64,000 bases of DNA from Pseudomonas sp. Irchel s3h14 (GCF_900187425.1 NZ_FYDJ01000011.1:62001-126000), one strand, 5' to 3'. Positions 11,055 to 20,537 are shown, counted from the first letter of the stretch. Numbers and translations: made by a program. The notes: generated by a model from the letters alone, not told the origin.

Positions 11055-12140
11055 GTGAGCAAGAGAGCCTATAACTTCTGTGCCGGTCCTGCGGCACTTC
11101 CCGAAGCTGTCCTGCAGCGCGCCCAGGGTGAACTCCTTGATTGGCACGGCAAGGGCCTGTCGGTCATGGAAATGAGCCATCGCAGTGATGAGTTCGTGTC
11201 CATCGCCACCAAGGCCGAGCAGGATCTGCGTGATCTGCTGAATATCCCCTCGAACTATAAAGTGCTGTTTCTGCAAGGTGGCGCCAGCCAGCAATTTGCT
11301 CAGATTCCTCTGAACCTGTTGCCGGAAAGCGGCACCGCCGACTATATCGACACCGGTATCTGGTCGCAGAAAGCCATCGAAGAAGCGTCGCGCTACGGAA
11401 ACGTCAACGTTGCCGCTACCGCCAAGCCTTACGACTATTTTGCTATTCCCGGTCAGAACGAATGGAGCCTGTCGAAAGACGCGGCCTACGTTCACTACGC
11501 ACCGAACGAAACCATCGGCGGTCTGGAATTCAACTGGGTTCCGGAAACCGGTGATGTCCCGCTGGTCGCCGACATGTCTTCCGACATTCTCTCGCGTCCG
11601 ATCGATGTTTCGCGCTTCGGCATGATTTACGCCGGTGCCCAGAAGAACATCGGCCCGAGCGGCATCGTCGTCAACATCGTTCGCGAAGACCTGCTGGGTC
11701 ACGCCCGTTCCCTGTGCCCGACCATGCTCAACTACAAGGTCGCGGCCGATAACGGCTCGATGTACAACACTCCGCCAACCCTGGCCTGGTATCTCTCGGG
11801 TCTGGTATTCGAGTGGCTGAAAGAGCAGGGTGGTGTTGAGGCCATCGGCAAGCTCAATGAAGTGAAACAGCGCACGCTGTACGACTTCATCGATGCCAGC
11901 GGCTTGTACAGCAACCCGATCAACAAGTCGGATCGCTCTTGGATGAACGTGCCGTTCCGTCTGGCTGACGACCGTCTCGACAAGCCATTCCTGGTCGGTG
12001 CCGAAGAGCGTGGCCTGTTGAACCTCAAGGGTCACCGTTCCGTGGGTGGCATGCGTGCCTCCATCTATAACGCCGTCGACATCGTTGCGGTCAACGCACT
12101 GATTTCGTACATGGCAGAGTTCGAGAAGGAACACGGCTAA
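11055..12140 (+). CDS. serC: SerC, phosphoserine aminotransferase
   Basis: A 361-residue class V PLP aminotransferase for serine (3-phosphohydroxypyruvate) and pyridoxal-5'-phosphate synthesis. The Schiff-base lysine is K197 in AGAQKNIGPSG. The N-terminus SKRAYNFCAGPAALPEAVL matches the family when translation starts at the GTG at 11055. The TTG two codons upstream is possible but would be unusual. It is first in an operon: its stop overlaps the pheA start as TAATG. Co-transcription with aromatic genes is conserved in pseudomonads. Confidence 0.95.
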   Translation: MSKRAYNFCAGPAALPEAVLQRAQGELLDWHGKGLSVMEMSHRSDEFVSIATKAEQDLRDLLNIPSNYKVLFLQGGASQQFAQIPLNLLPESGTADYIDTGIWSQKAIEEASRYGNVNVAATAKPYDYFAIPGQNEWSLSKDAAYVHYAPNETIGGLEFNWVPETGDVPLVADMSSDILSRPIDVSRFGMIYAGAQKNIGPSGIVVNIVREDLLGHARSLCPTMLNYKVAADNGSMYNTPPTLAWYLSGLVFEWLKEQGGVEAIGKLNEVKQRTLYDFIDASGLYSNPINKSDRSWMNVPFRLADDRLDKPFLVGAEERGLLNLKGHRSVGGMRASIYNAVDIVAVNALISYMAEFEKEHG

Positions 12141-13234
12141 TGTCTGAGCAAGAACTCAAGGCACTGCGCCTGCGCATTGATGCCCTGGACGAGAAAGTCC
12201 TGGAGCTGATCAGTGAGCGCGCACGCTGCGCCCAGGAAGTTGCGCGAGTAAAGATGGCCTCGCTGGCCGAAGGCGAAGTGCCGGTGTTCTATCGTCCTGA
12301 GCGTGAAGCTCAGGTGCTCAAGCGCGTGATGGAGCGTAACCAGGGGCCGCTGGGCAACGAAGAGATGGCGCGGCTGTTCCGCGAAATCATGTCCTCGTGC
12401 CTGGCCCTCGAGCAGCCGCTGAAAGTGGCGTACCTCGGCCCTGAAGGCACCTTCACCCAAGCCGCAGCCATGAAACACTTCGGTCACGCCGTGATTAGCA
12501 AGCCGATGGCGGCGATCGACGAAGTGTTCCGTGAAGTGGCGGCCGGTGCGGTGAATTTTGGCGTGGTCCCGGTGGAAAACTCCACCGAGGGCGCGGTCAA
12601 CCACACCCTCGACAGCTTCCTCGAGCACGACATGGTGATCTGTGGCGAAGTCGAGCTGCGGATTCACCACCACCTGTTGGTCGGTGAAAACACCAAGACC
12701 GACAGCATCAGCCGCATCTATTCCCACGCCCAGTCCCTGGCCCAGTGCCGCAAGTGGCTGGACGCCCATTACCCGAATGTCGAGCGCGTGGCGGTGTCCA
12801 GCAACGCCGAAGCGGCCAAGCGGGTCAAGGGTGAGTGGAACTCGGCGGCGATTGCCGGCGACATGGCGGCTGGCTTGTACGGGCTGACCCGTCTGGCCGA
12901 GAAAATCGAGGATCGCCCGGACAACTCCACGCGATTCCTGATGATCGGCAGCCAGGAAGTGCCGCCGACCGGCGACGACAAGACTTCGATCATCGTCTCC
13001 ATGAGCAACAAACCCGGTGCACTTCACGAGTTGCTGGTGCCGTTCCACGACAACGGCATCGACCTGACGCGAATCGAGACTCGTCCGTCGCGCAGCGGTA
13101 AATGGACCTACGTGTTCTTCATCGATTTCGTCGGCCACCACCGTGATCCGTTGATCAAGGGTGTGCTGGAAAAGATCAGTCAGGAAGCAGTGGCACTCAA
13201 AGTGCTGGGTTCCTACCCGAAAGCAGTTCTCTAA
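12140..13234 (+). CDS. pheA: PheA, bifunctional chorismate mutase/prephenate dehydratase (P-protein)
   Basis: A 364-residue enzyme taking chorismate to phenylpyruvate. Residues 1-90 form the AroQ-type chorismate mutase helices (LRLRIDALDEKVLELISERA). Residues 95-275 form prephenate dehydratase, with the catalytic NSTRFLMIG. The C-terminal ACT domain (about 280-360, GALHELLVPF and IETRPSR) binds phenylalanine for feedback inhibition. The start codon overlaps the serC stop by one base. Confidence 0.97.
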   Translation: MSEQELKALRLRIDALDEKVLELISERARCAQEVARVKMASLAEGEVPVFYRPEREAQVLKRVMERNQGPLGNEEMARLFREIMSSCLALEQPLKVAYLGPEGTFTQAAAMKHFGHAVISKPMAAIDEVFREVAAGAVNFGVVPVENSTEGAVNHTLDSFLEHDMVICGEVELRIHHHLLVGENTKTDSISRIYSHAQSLAQCRKWLDAHYPNVERVAVSSNAEAAKRVKGEWNSAAIAGDMAAGLYGLTRLAEKIEDRPDNSTRFLMIGSQEVPPTGDDKTSIIVSMSNKPGALHELLVPFHDNGIDLTRIETRPSRSGKWTYVFFIDFVGHHRDPLIKGVLEKISQEAVALKVLGSYPKAVL

Positions 13235-13246
13235 GGGCGGTAGCAA

Positions 13247-14359
13247 ATGAGTGGTGACTTCCTCGCTCTGGCACAGCCGGGCGTGCAACAACTTTCGCCT
13301 TACGTTCCGGGCAAGCCTGTGGACGAACTGGCGCGTGAGCTGGACCTTGATCCGGCAAGCATCGTCAAACTGGCGAGCAACGAAAACCCGTTGGGCGCCA
13401 GTCCCAAGGCTCTGGCGGCGATTCACGAAGCGCTGGCCGAGCTGACCCGTTATCCGGACGGCAATGGTTTTTCGCTCAAGACCCTGCTGGCCGATCAGTG
13501 TCGCGTCGAGCTCAATCAGGTGACGCTGGGCAACGGTTCCAACGACATTCTGGAGCTGGTCGCACGTGCTTATCTGGCGCCGGGTCTGAATGCCGTGTTC
13601 AGCGAGCACGCGTTTGCGGTCTATCCGATCGTCACGCAAGCTGTCGGCGCTACGGCCAAAGTGATCCCGGCCAAAGACTGGGGCCATGATCTGTCGGGCA
13701 TGCTGGCCGCGATCGATGCTGATACCCGCGTAGTCTTTATCGCCAACCCGAACAACCCGACCGGGACCTGGTTTGGCGCCGAAGCGCTGGATGAATTCCT
13801 GCAGGACGTACCGGAACACGTGCTGGTGGTGCTGGACGAGGCCTATATCGAATACGCTGAAGGCAGCGACTTGCCAGATGGCCTGGACTATCTGGCGGCC
13901 TACCCGAACCTGCTGGTTTCGCGCACGTTCTCCAAGGCCTACGGCTTGGCGGCGTTGCGGGTCGGCTATGGCTTGTCCACGGCGGTGGTTGCGGATGTGC
14001 TGAACCGAGTGCGTCAGCCGTTCAATGTGAACAGCCTGGCCTTGGCTGCTGCGTGCGCTGCGCTGCAAGATACCGAGTACCTGGCTGAAAGCCGTCGCTT
14101 GAACGAATCCGGCATGCAGCAACTGGAAGCGGGTTTCCGTGAGCTGGGGTTGCGCTGGATTCCGTCCAAGGGCAACTTCATCTGCGTCGATCTGGGTCGT
14201 GTTGCGGCGCCGGTCTTCCAGGGCTTGCTGCGCGAAGGCGTGATCGTGCGCCCGGTGGCCAATTACGGCATGCCGAACCACCTGCGCATCACCATCGGTT
14301 TGCCGGCGGAAAACAGCCGCTTCCTCGAGGCGCTGACCAAGGTTCTGGCTCGTGGTTGA
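13247..14359 (+). CDS. hisC: HisC, histidinol-phosphate aminotransferase
   Basis: A 370-residue class I/II PLP aminotransferase. The PLP lysine is K230 in RTFSKAYGLAALR, and NPNNPTGTW and DEAYIEY are further cofactor-binding blocks. In this operon position (between pheA and tyrA) the enzyme may also transaminate aromatic keto acids. It is therefore the HisC2-type copy common in Pseudomonas, and histidine synthesis may rely on another paralogue. ATG at 13247, 12 bases after pheA. It overlaps tyrA by 8 bases. Confidence 0.9.
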   Translation: MSGDFLALAQPGVQQLSPYVPGKPVDELARELDLDPASIVKLASNENPLGASPKALAAIHEALAELTRYPDGNGFSLKTLLADQCRVELNQVTLGNGSNDILELVARAYLAPGLNAVFSEHAFAVYPIVTQAVGATAKVIPAKDWGHDLSGMLAAIDADTRVVFIANPNNPTGTWFGAEALDEFLQDVPEHVLVVLDEAYIEYAEGSDLPDGLDYLAAYPNLLVSRTFSKAYGLAALRVGYGLSTAVVADVLNRVRQPFNVNSLALAAACAALQDTEYLAESRRLNESGMQQLEAGFRELGLRWIPSKGNFICVDLGRVAAPVFQGLLREGVIVRPVANYGMPNHLRITIGLPAENSRFLEALTKVLARG

Positions 14360-16595
14360 TGTCACTGCACTGCAATCTGCTGAACCTATGATCGGTCGCC
14401 TGGTGGTGGTCGGACTGGGGTTGATCGGCGGTTCGTTTGCCAAGGGTTTGCGTGAAAGCGGCCTGTGCCGCGAAGTGGTCGGGGTCGATCTCGACCCGCA
14501 GTCGCGCAAACTGGCGGTTGAGTTGGGTGTGGTGGATCGCTGCGAAGAAGACCTGGCCGCTGCTTGCCAGGGCGCTGACGTGATTCAGTTGGCCGTGCCG
14601 ATCCTTGCCATGGAAAAAATGCTCGGCCAATTGGCTAGCATGGACCTGGGGCAAGCGATTCTGACCGACGTCGGCAGCGCCAAAGGCAATGTGGTGCGGG
14701 CGGCAACCGAAGCGTTTGGCGGCATGCCGGCGCGTTTCGTGCCGGGTCACCCGATTGCCGGTTCCGAGCAGAGCGGGGTGGAAGCCTCTAACTCAGAGCT
14801 GTTCCGCCGCCATAAAGTGATTCTGACACCGCTGGATCAGACTGATCCGGCAGCCCTGGCAGTGGTCGACCGGTTGTGGCGCGAATTGGGCGCCGATGTC
14901 GAGCACATGCAGGTCGAGCGTCATGACGAAGTGTTGGCGGCGACCAGCCATTTGCCGCACTTGTTGGCGTTCGGTTTGGTCGATTCGTTGGCCAAGCGCA
15001 ATGAAAACCTTGAGATCTTCCGTTACGCTGCGGGCGGTTTCCGTGATTTCACAAGAATCGCGGGTAGCGACCCGGTCATGTGGCACGACATCTTCCTCGC
15101 CAACCGCGAAGCTGTCCTGCGCACACTCGATACATTTCGCAGCGACCTCGACGCCTTGCGCGACGCGGTCGATGCAGGGGATGGGCACCAATTGTTGGGC
15201 GTGTTCACTCGCGCCCGGGTTGCCCGCGAACATTTCAGTAAAATCCTGGCCCGCCGGGCTTATGTGGACGCTATGAATTCCAACGACCTGATTTTCCTGG
15301 CACAACCTGGTGGCCGCCTGACTGGGCGGATTCGAGTACCGGGCGACAAATCGATTTCCCACCGTTCGATCATGCTCGGCTCCCTGGCTGAAGGCGTCAC
15401 CGAAGTGGAAGGTTTCCTCGAGGGCGAAGACGCCCTGGCAACCTTGCAAGCCTTTCGCGACATGGGTGTAGTGATCGAAGGTCCGCACCACGGCCGCGTG
15501 ACCATTCACGGCGTCGGCCTGCATGGCTTGAAGCCTGCGCCGGGCCCGATCTATCTGGGCAACTCCGGCACATCGATGCGTCTGCTGTCTGGCCTGTTGG
15601 CTGCGCAGAACTTCGACAGCACGCTGACAGGCGATGCTTCGCTGTCCAAGCGTCCGATGAATCGCGTGGCCAATCCGCTGCGTGAAATGGGCGCCGTGAT
15701 CGAGACTGCCGCTGAAGGTCGTCCACCGATGATCATTCGTGGTGGAAACAAGCTCAAAGGCCTGACCTACACCATGCCGATGGCCAGTGCCCAGGTTAAA
15801 TCCTGCCTGCTGCTGGCGGGTTTGTACGCCGAAGGCAAAACCACCGTCACCGAGCCGGCTCCAACCCGCGACCACACCGAGCGCATGCTGCGTGGCTTCG
15901 GCTACCCGGTTTCCGTCAACGGTGCGACCGCTTCGGTCGAGTCCGGCCACAAGCTGACCGCGACCCACATTGAAGTGCCGGGCGACATCTCGTCTTCCGC
16001 GTTCTTCCTGGTGGCCGCGTCGATCGCTGAAGGTTCGGAGCTGGTGCTCGAGCACGTCGGCATCAACCCGACCCGTACCGGTGTGATCGATATTCTGCGT
16101 CTGATGGGCGCTGATATCACCCTGGAAAACCAGCGTGAAGTGGGTGGTGAGCCGGTTGCGGACCTGCGCGTACGTGCAGCTAAACTCAAAGGTATCGAGA
16201 TTCCCGAAGCGCTGGTTCCGCTGGCCATCGACGAATTCCCGGTGCTGTTCGTGGCTGCCGCCTGTGCCGAAGGGCGCACCATCCTGCGTGGCGCCGAAGA
16301 GCTGCGGGTTAAAGAGTCGGACCGGATTCAGGTCATGGCGGATGGCTTGCTGGCGCTGGGCGTCAAATGCGAACCGACTCCGGACGGCATCATCATCGAC
16401 GGCGGCCAGATCGGCGGCGGCGAAGTGCACGGTCACGGCGATCACCGGATTGCCATGGCCTTCAGCGTGGCATCGCTGCGCGCCACTGCCCCGATCCGCA
16501 TTCATGATTGCGCCAACGTCGCGACGTCGTTCCCGAACTTCCTCGCGCTGTGCGCGCAGGTCGGTATCCGTGTTGCACAAGAGGCTCAGTCGTGA
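14352..16595 (+). CDS. Bifunctional prephenate dehydrogenase / 3-phosphoshikimate 1-carboxyvinyltransferase (TyrA-AroA fusion)
   Basis: A 747-residue natural fusion. Residues 1-300 are a TyrA-type prephenate dehydrogenase, with the NAD motif VVVGLGLIGGS near residue 20 and HPIAGSE in the active site. From about M308 (codon at 15273) a complete EPSP synthase follows: PGDKSISHRS, LGNSGTSMR, RPMNRV, MASAQVKS and ELRVKESDR. The domains catalyse non-adjacent steps, shikimate-3-P to EPSP and prephenate to 4-hydroxyphenylpyruvate. No stop codon separates them, so this is one polypeptide, known in Pseudomonas. GTG start at 14352 overlaps hisC. The EPSPS part resembles the class II type in its RPM and SAQVKS blocks. 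Confidence 0.93.
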   Translation: MVDVTALQSAEPMIGRLVVVGLGLIGGSFAKGLRESGLCREVVGVDLDPQSRKLAVELGVVDRCEEDLAAACQGADVIQLAVPILAMEKMLGQLASMDLGQAILTDVGSAKGNVVRAATEAFGGMPARFVPGHPIAGSEQSGVEASNSELFRRHKVILTPLDQTDPAALAVVDRLWRELGADVEHMQVERHDEVLAATSHLPHLLAFGLVDSLAKRNENLEIFRYAAGGFRDFTRIAGSDPVMWHDIFLANREAVLRTLDTFRSDLDALRDAVDAGDGHQLLGVFTRARVAREHFSKILARRAYVDAMNSNDLIFLAQPGGRLTGRIRVPGDKSISHRSIMLGSLAEGVTEVEGFLEGEDALATLQAFRDMGVVIEGPHHGRVTIHGVGLHGLKPAPGPIYLGNSGTSMRLLSGLLAAQNFDSTLTGDASLSKRPMNRVANPLREMGAVIETAAEGRPPMIIRGGNKLKGLTYTMPMASAQVKSCLLLAGLYAEGKTTVTEPAPTRDHTERMLRGFGYPVSVNGATASVESGHKLTATHIEVPGDISSSAFFLVAASIAEGSELVLEHVGINPTRTGVIDILRLMGADITLENQREVGGEPVADLRVRAAKLKGIEIPEALVPLAIDEFPVLFVAAACAEGRTILRGAEELRVKESDRIQVMADGLLALGVKCEPTPDGIIIDGGQIGGGEVHGHGDHRIAMAFSVASLRATAPIRIHDCANVATSFPNFLALCAQVGIRVAQEAQS

Positions 16596-17281
16596 TTATC
16601 AAGCCACCGGTCATCACCATCGACGGGCCTAGCGGTTCGGGCAAGGGCACTATTGCCGGAATTCTGGCCAAGCGCCTGGGCTGGTGCCTGCTGGATTCCG
16701 GTGCGCTGTACCGTCTGCTGGCATTCGCCGCGCGTAACCATGGCGTCGATCTGACCAATGAAGAGTCGCTGAAGCTATTGGCCGCTCATCTGGATGTGCA
16801 GTTCGTCGGTGCGACCGAAGGTCATCCGCAGCGGATCATTCTCGAAGGTGACGATGTCACTGATGATTTGCGCAACGAACAAGTTGGCGCCTGGGCTTCC
16901 CAGGTCGCTGCACTGCCGGCGGTGCGTGATGCGCTGCTCCAGCGCCAGCGGGCGTTTCAGGAGGCTCCGGGTCTGGTGGCCGATGGTCGCGACATGGGCA
17001 CGGTGGTTTTCCCCGATGCACCGCTGAAGATATTCCTCACTGCCAGTGCCGAGGAGCGTGCGCGCCGTCGATACTTGCAGTTGAAGGGAAAAGTCGATGG
17101 TGTTAGTCTGTCGAGTCTGCTAGATGAGATACGTGTCCGCGATGAGCGTGACACCCAGCGAGCGGTAGCCCCGCTCAAACCGGCGGCTGACGCCATACAG
17201 CTGGATTCCACGGAATTATCCATCGATCAGGTGCTGGAACGCATCATGAGCGAGATCGCCATTCGCGATATCGCCGGGTGA
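16592..17281 (+). CDS. cmk: Cmk, cytidylate kinase
   Basis: A 229-residue nucleoside monophosphate kinase phosphorylating CMP/dCMP. The P-loop GPSGSGKGT is at residues 12-20, and DGRDMGTVVFPDA and the late RDERDTQRAVAPLKPA lid/CMP-binding block are typical. The GTG start at 16592 overlaps the TGA of the upstream fusion gene (GTGA), so it is translationally coupled. The further in-frame upstream start is inside aroA and is rejected. The order cmk-rpsA is conserved across gamma-proteobacteria. Confidence 0.96.
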   Translation: MIIKPPVITIDGPSGSGKGTIAGILAKRLGWCLLDSGALYRLLAFAARNHGVDLTNEESLKLLAAHLDVQFVGATEGHPQRIILEGDDVTDDLRNEQVGAWASQVAALPAVRDALLQRQRAFQEAPGLVADGRDMGTVVFPDAPLKIFLTASAEERARRRYLQLKGKVDGVSLSSLLDEIRVRDERDTQRAVAPLKPAADAIQLDSTELSIDQVLERIMSEIAIRDIAG

Positions 17282-17341
17282 CCAAGAAACTCCGTAGGGG
17301 ACCAGTCATAGTCTTGCGGTGTTTCTTCTAATGAACATAAC

Positions 17342-17382
17342 CCACGTCGTCTGGGACGTGGAGATGGGCGTATCCTTCGCCC
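17342..17382 (+). promoter_or_regulatory. rpsA 5' leader hairpins
   Basis: Two hairpins lie 20-60 bases before the rpsA start: CCACGTC/GACGTGG (17342-17361) and GGGCG/CGCCC (17366-17382). In E. coli, S1 represses its own mRNA by binding a structured translation-initiation region with a weak Shine-Dalgarno. Here too the Shine-Dalgarno (CAGGAA) is modest. Autoregulation is inferred from that precedent. Confidence 0.45.
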
Positions 17383-17401
17383 TTATTCAACAGGAATTAA
17401 A

Positions 17402-19093
17402 ATGAGCGAAAGCTTTGCGGAACTCTTTGAAGAAAGCCTAAAAACCCTGAACCTTCAGGCAGGCTCCATCATCACCGGTGTTATCGTTGATATCGATTAC
17501 CAAGCTCGCTGGGTAACCGTTCACGCTGGCCTGAAGTCTGAAGCACTCATCCCGCTTGAGCAGTTCTACAACGATGCTGGCGAACTGACTATCAACGTCG
17601 GTGACGAAGTTCACGTTGCTCTGGACTCGGTTGAAGACGGCTTTGGTGAAACCAAGCTGTCCCGTGAAAAAGCCAAGCGCGCTGAATGCTGGATTGTTCT
17701 GGAAGCAGCCTTCGCAGCCGAAGAAGTGGTCAAGGGCGTTATCAACGGTAAGGTTAAAGGCGGCTTCACTGTCGACGTTAACGGCATCCGTGCGTTCCTG
17801 CCAGGTTCTCTGGTTGACGTCCGTCCTGTGCGCGACACCACGCACCTGGAAGGCAAAGAGCTGGAATTCAAGGTCATCAAGCTTGACCAGAAACGCAACA
17901 ACGTTGTCGTTTCCCGTCGTAGCGTCCTCGAAGCCGAGAACTCCGCTGAGCGTGAAGCTCTGCTGGAATCCCTGCAGGAAGGTCAACAAGTCAAAGGTAT
18001 CGTCAAAAACCTCACCGATTACGGCGCATTCGTCGATCTGGGTGGCGTCGATGGCCTGCTGCACATTACCGACATGGCTTGGAAGCGTATCAAGCATCCT
18101 TCCGAAATCGTCAACGTTGGCGACGAGATCGATGTCAAGGTTCTGAAGTACGATCGCGAACGCAATCGTGTTTCCCTGGGCCTCAAGCAACTGGGCGAAG
18201 ATCCATGGGTTGCTATCAAAGCCCGTTACCCAGAAAGCACTCGCGTTACCGCTCGTGTAACCAACCTGACCGACTACGGCTGCTTCGCTGAGCTGGAAGA
18301 AGGCGTTGAAGGCCTGGTACACGTTTCCGAAATGGACTGGACCAACAAGAACATCCACCCTTCGAAAGTCGTACAAGTCGGCGACGAAGTGGAAGTTATG
18401 GTTCTGGACATCGACGAAGAGCGTCGTCGTATCTCCCTCGGCATCAAGCAGTGCAAATCTAACCCATGGGAAGATTTCTCTGGCCAGTTCAACAAGGGCG
18501 ATAAAATCTCCGGCACCATCAAGTCGATCACCGATTTCGGTATCTTCATTGGTCTGGACGGCGGCATCGACGGTCTGGTTCACCTGTCCGACATCTCCTG
18601 GAACGAAGTGGGCGAAGAAGCCGTTCGCCGCTTCAAGAAGGGCGACGAGCTGGACACCGTTATCCTGTCGGTTGACCCAGAGCGCGAGCGTATCTCCCTG
18701 GGTATCAAGCAACTGGAAAGCGATCCGTTCTCCGAGTACGTTCAAGAGAACGACAAAGGCGCAATCGTTAAAGGCATCGTGAAAGAAGTTGACGCTAAAG
18801 GCGCCATCATCACTCTGGCCGACGATATCGAAGCGACTCTGAAAGCCTCCGAAATCAGCCGTGACCGCGTTGAAGACGCGCGCAACGTTCTGAAAGAAGG
18901 CCAGGAAGTAGAAGCCAAGATCATCAGCGTTGACCGCAAGAGCCGCGTAATCCAGCTCTCCATCAAGTCGAAAGACGATGCTGAAGAGAAAGAAGCAATC
19001 CAGAGCTTGAAAGACAAGCCTGCTGCTGACATCGCTGCTGGTCCTACCACTCTGGGCGACCTGTTGCGTGCACAAATGGAAAAACAGAACTAA
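17402..19093 (+). CDS. rpsA: RpsA, 30S ribosomal protein S1
   Basis: A 563-residue ribosomal protein S1 with six OB-fold S1 domains at roughly 21-87, 105-171, 192-260, 277-347, 364-434 and 451-520. Repeated blocks such as TDYGAFVDLGGVDGLLHITD, TDYGCFAELEEGVEGLVHVS and TDFGIFIGLDGGIDGLVHLS mark domains 3-5. It unwinds and delivers mRNA to the 30S subunit. Very biased codon use fits high expression. Upstream neighbour cmk and downstream ihfB are the conserved arrangement. Confidence 0.98.
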   Translation: MSESFAELFEESLKTLNLQAGSIITGVIVDIDYQARWVTVHAGLKSEALIPLEQFYNDAGELTINVGDEVHVALDSVEDGFGETKLSREKAKRAECWIVLEAAFAAEEVVKGVINGKVKGGFTVDVNGIRAFLPGSLVDVRPVRDTTHLEGKELEFKVIKLDQKRNNVVVSRRSVLEAENSAEREALLESLQEGQQVKGIVKNLTDYGAFVDLGGVDGLLHITDMAWKRIKHPSEIVNVGDEIDVKVLKYDRERNRVSLGLKQLGEDPWVAIKARYPESTRVTARVTNLTDYGCFAELEEGVEGLVHVSEMDWTNKNIHPSKVVQVGDEVEVMVLDIDEERRRISLGIKQCKSNPWEDFSGQFNKGDKISGTIKSITDFGIFIGLDGGIDGLVHLSDISWNEVGEEAVRRFKKGDELDTVILSVDPERERISLGIKQLESDPFSEYVQENDKGAIVKGIVKEVDAKGAIITLADDIEATLKASEISRDRVEDARNVLKEGQEVEAKIISVDRKSRVIQLSIKSKDDAEEKEAIQSLKDKPAADIAAGPTTLGDLLRAQMEKQN

Positions 19094-19115
19094 GTTCTGT
19101 CAGACCATAGAAAAA

Positions 19116-19139
19116 GGGCGACTTCGGTCGCCCTTTTTT
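19116..19139 (+). terminator. Rho-independent terminator of rpsA
   Basis: GGGCGAC-TTCG-GTCGCCC with a UUCG-type tetraloop, followed by six Ts. The A-run on its left makes it potentially bidirectional. Confidence 0.95.
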
Positions 19140-19311
19140 GTGCCTGTGATTTGGTGATTCTGATGGTCACGCGGCGCTGCGATTGTTTGCCGTGAAACCA
19201 ATCGACCCGGCAAGTTGTCTCTTTCTTTAATCGGATCAATCGTTTATTTGCAGCTAGTCTTTAGCGTGAAGCGAGCGACCGTCGGGCGGCGTGTCCGGCC
19301 TAAGGAAGTGA

Positions 19312-19590
19312 ATGAACAAGCTCATAGTTGTCATAGCAGTGCTGACTTTGGCGGGTTGTACCACTAGTGCCAAGACTCACGCGGTGCGTGGGGTCAGTGG
19401 CATCGAGATCGATTGTTCGGGGCTGGGGTCGGGATGGGAGAAGTGTCACAAGCGAGCGAACAAGGAGTGCAAGGCGGCGGGCTACAAAGTTGTAGCCAGG
19501 TCTGATGATGCCAAAGACGAGGATGAGTACCCCTTTGGCTTTAATCCCGCGGGCTATCTGACGCGCACCATGCTGGTTATCTGCAGATGA
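19312..19590 (+). CDS. Small lipoprotein of unknown function
   Basis: A 92-residue protein with a short lipoprotein signal peptide: MNKLIVVIAVLTLAGC, with the lipobox LAGC and lipidated Cys16. The mature part contains four further cysteines (DCSG, KCHKRANKEC, VIC), so disulfides are possible. It is probably anchored in the outer or inner membrane facing the periplasm. I recognise no enzymatic motif. It sits alone between rpsA and ihfB, in the same direction. Confidence 0.75.
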   Translation: MNKLIVVIAVLTLAGCTTSAKTHAVRGVSGIEIDCSGLGSGWEKCHKRANKECKAAGYKVVARSDDAKDEDEYPFGFNPAGYLTRTMLVICR

Positions 19591-19743
19591 ATCTGGAAGT
19601 GCATGATCAGCGTTCCAGTGATCGTAAATCGGACATCCCTTTGTGGGTAAAGATATGTCAAAACTCGGGCTGTTCAAATTCCTCCGGGCATGCTAAAACC
19701 TTTGAAGCGCTTTTCCTAGCTGCTTGAAAAAGAAGGGAAAAAT

Positions 19744-20040
19744 ATGACGAAGTCGGAGTTGATCGAACGAATTGTCACCCATCAAGGGCTGCTCTCATCC
19801 AAGGATGTGGAGCTGGCCATCAAGACCATGCTCGAACAAATGTCCCAATGTCTGGCCACCGGTGATCGCATCGAAATCCGTGGGTTTGGCAGCTTCTCCT
19901 TGCACTACCGCGCACCGCGCGTAGGTCGCAATCCAAAAACCGGTCAGTCCGTCAGCCTCGACGGCAAGTTCGTGCCGCATTTCAAGCCAGGCAAAGAATT
20001 GCGCGACCGTGTGAACGAGGAAGAGGAGGAAGGGCTTTGA
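19744..20040 (+). CDS. ihfB: IhfB (HimD), integration host factor beta subunit
   Basis: A 98-residue DNABII-family protein. The beta-arm and DNA-bending proline region APRVGRNPKTGQSV and the N-terminal MTKSELIERI are diagnostic of IHF-beta. With IhfA it bends DNA at specific sites. In Pseudomonas it marks the left border of the O-antigen locus, as it does here. A purine-rich AAGAAGGGAAAAAT ribosome-binding region precedes the ATG. Confidence 0.97.
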   Translation: MTKSELIERIVTHQGLLSSKDVELAIKTMLEQMSQCLATGDRIEIRGFGSFSLHYRAPRVGRNPKTGQSVSLDGKFVPHFKPGKELRDRVNEEEEEGL

Positions 20041-20067
20041 CGGCCTCCGTTATTCAAGGAACCGCTC

Positions 20068-20307
20068 ATGCGTAACCTCAAGCGCGTACTGCTCGCCGTA
20101 ATCGTCCTGTTGCTGGCTTTGGCGATCCTGGCGTTCGTTCTCGAGAATCAGCAATCGGTTTCCCTGCTGTTCCTGGGTTGGGCGGGGCCGCAACTACCGG
20201 TATCGCTGGTCATGGTTGTTGCGTTGCTGATTGGGATGGTGATCGGGCCGATTCTGGGCTGGTTTCTGGGGCGTACTTCCAGAGTTTCACGCAAGCGGCT
20301 TGTCTGA
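20068..20307 (+). CDS. LapA-domain inner-membrane protein (DUF1049)
   Basis: A 79-residue protein with two hydrophobic helices (about residues 5-24 and 40-62) separated by ENQQSVSLLFLGW, and a short basic tail. This matches the LapA/YciS family (lipopolysaccharide assembly protein A), which in E. coli works with LapB (YciM) in controlling LpxC turnover. LapB is not adjacent here. It lies 27 bases after ihfB and is probably co-transcribed. Confidence 0.8.
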   Translation: MRNLKRVLLAVIVLLLALAILAFVLENQQSVSLLFLGWAGPQLPVSLVMVVALLIGMVIGPILGWFLGRTSRVSRKRLV

Positions 20308-20362
20308 TTGCGACATGGCGCGGACGGCGCACTAAACTTTAGCCACACTTTGTCTATATCCA

Positions 20363-20391
20363 TTAGTAAAACCGTCATTAAGCTGTAAAAT
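20363..20391 (+). promoter_or_regulatory. Possible promoter for the rml/O-antigen operon
   Basis: TAAAAT (20386-20391, 5/6 match to the -10 box) follows a weak TTAGTA (20363-20368) at 17-base spacing. It lies in the gene-free gap before rmlB. The -35 match is poor. Confidence 0.3.
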
Positions 20392-20537
20392 GCTGCGCTT
20401 GTCCGATAGTGGCATATTCCCACATCGGTTCAGACTGACTCTGTCAGAGGCCTCAGCTGACTTGATGGCTTCTGCATTCATGGATTAGACAGTGCTCGGT
20501 TGGCGGCCCTGTCAGTAACTCAAGGGTATGGTTCCGC

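Noticed and set aside
12137..14509. 790-codon open frame antisense to pheA, hisC and tyrA
   Set aside because: Crosses three well-supported genes on the other strand and has no recognisable motif; a codon-bias shadow.
17438..19075. 545-codon open frame antisense to rpsA
   Set aside because: Exact shadow of a highly expressed ribosomal protein gene.
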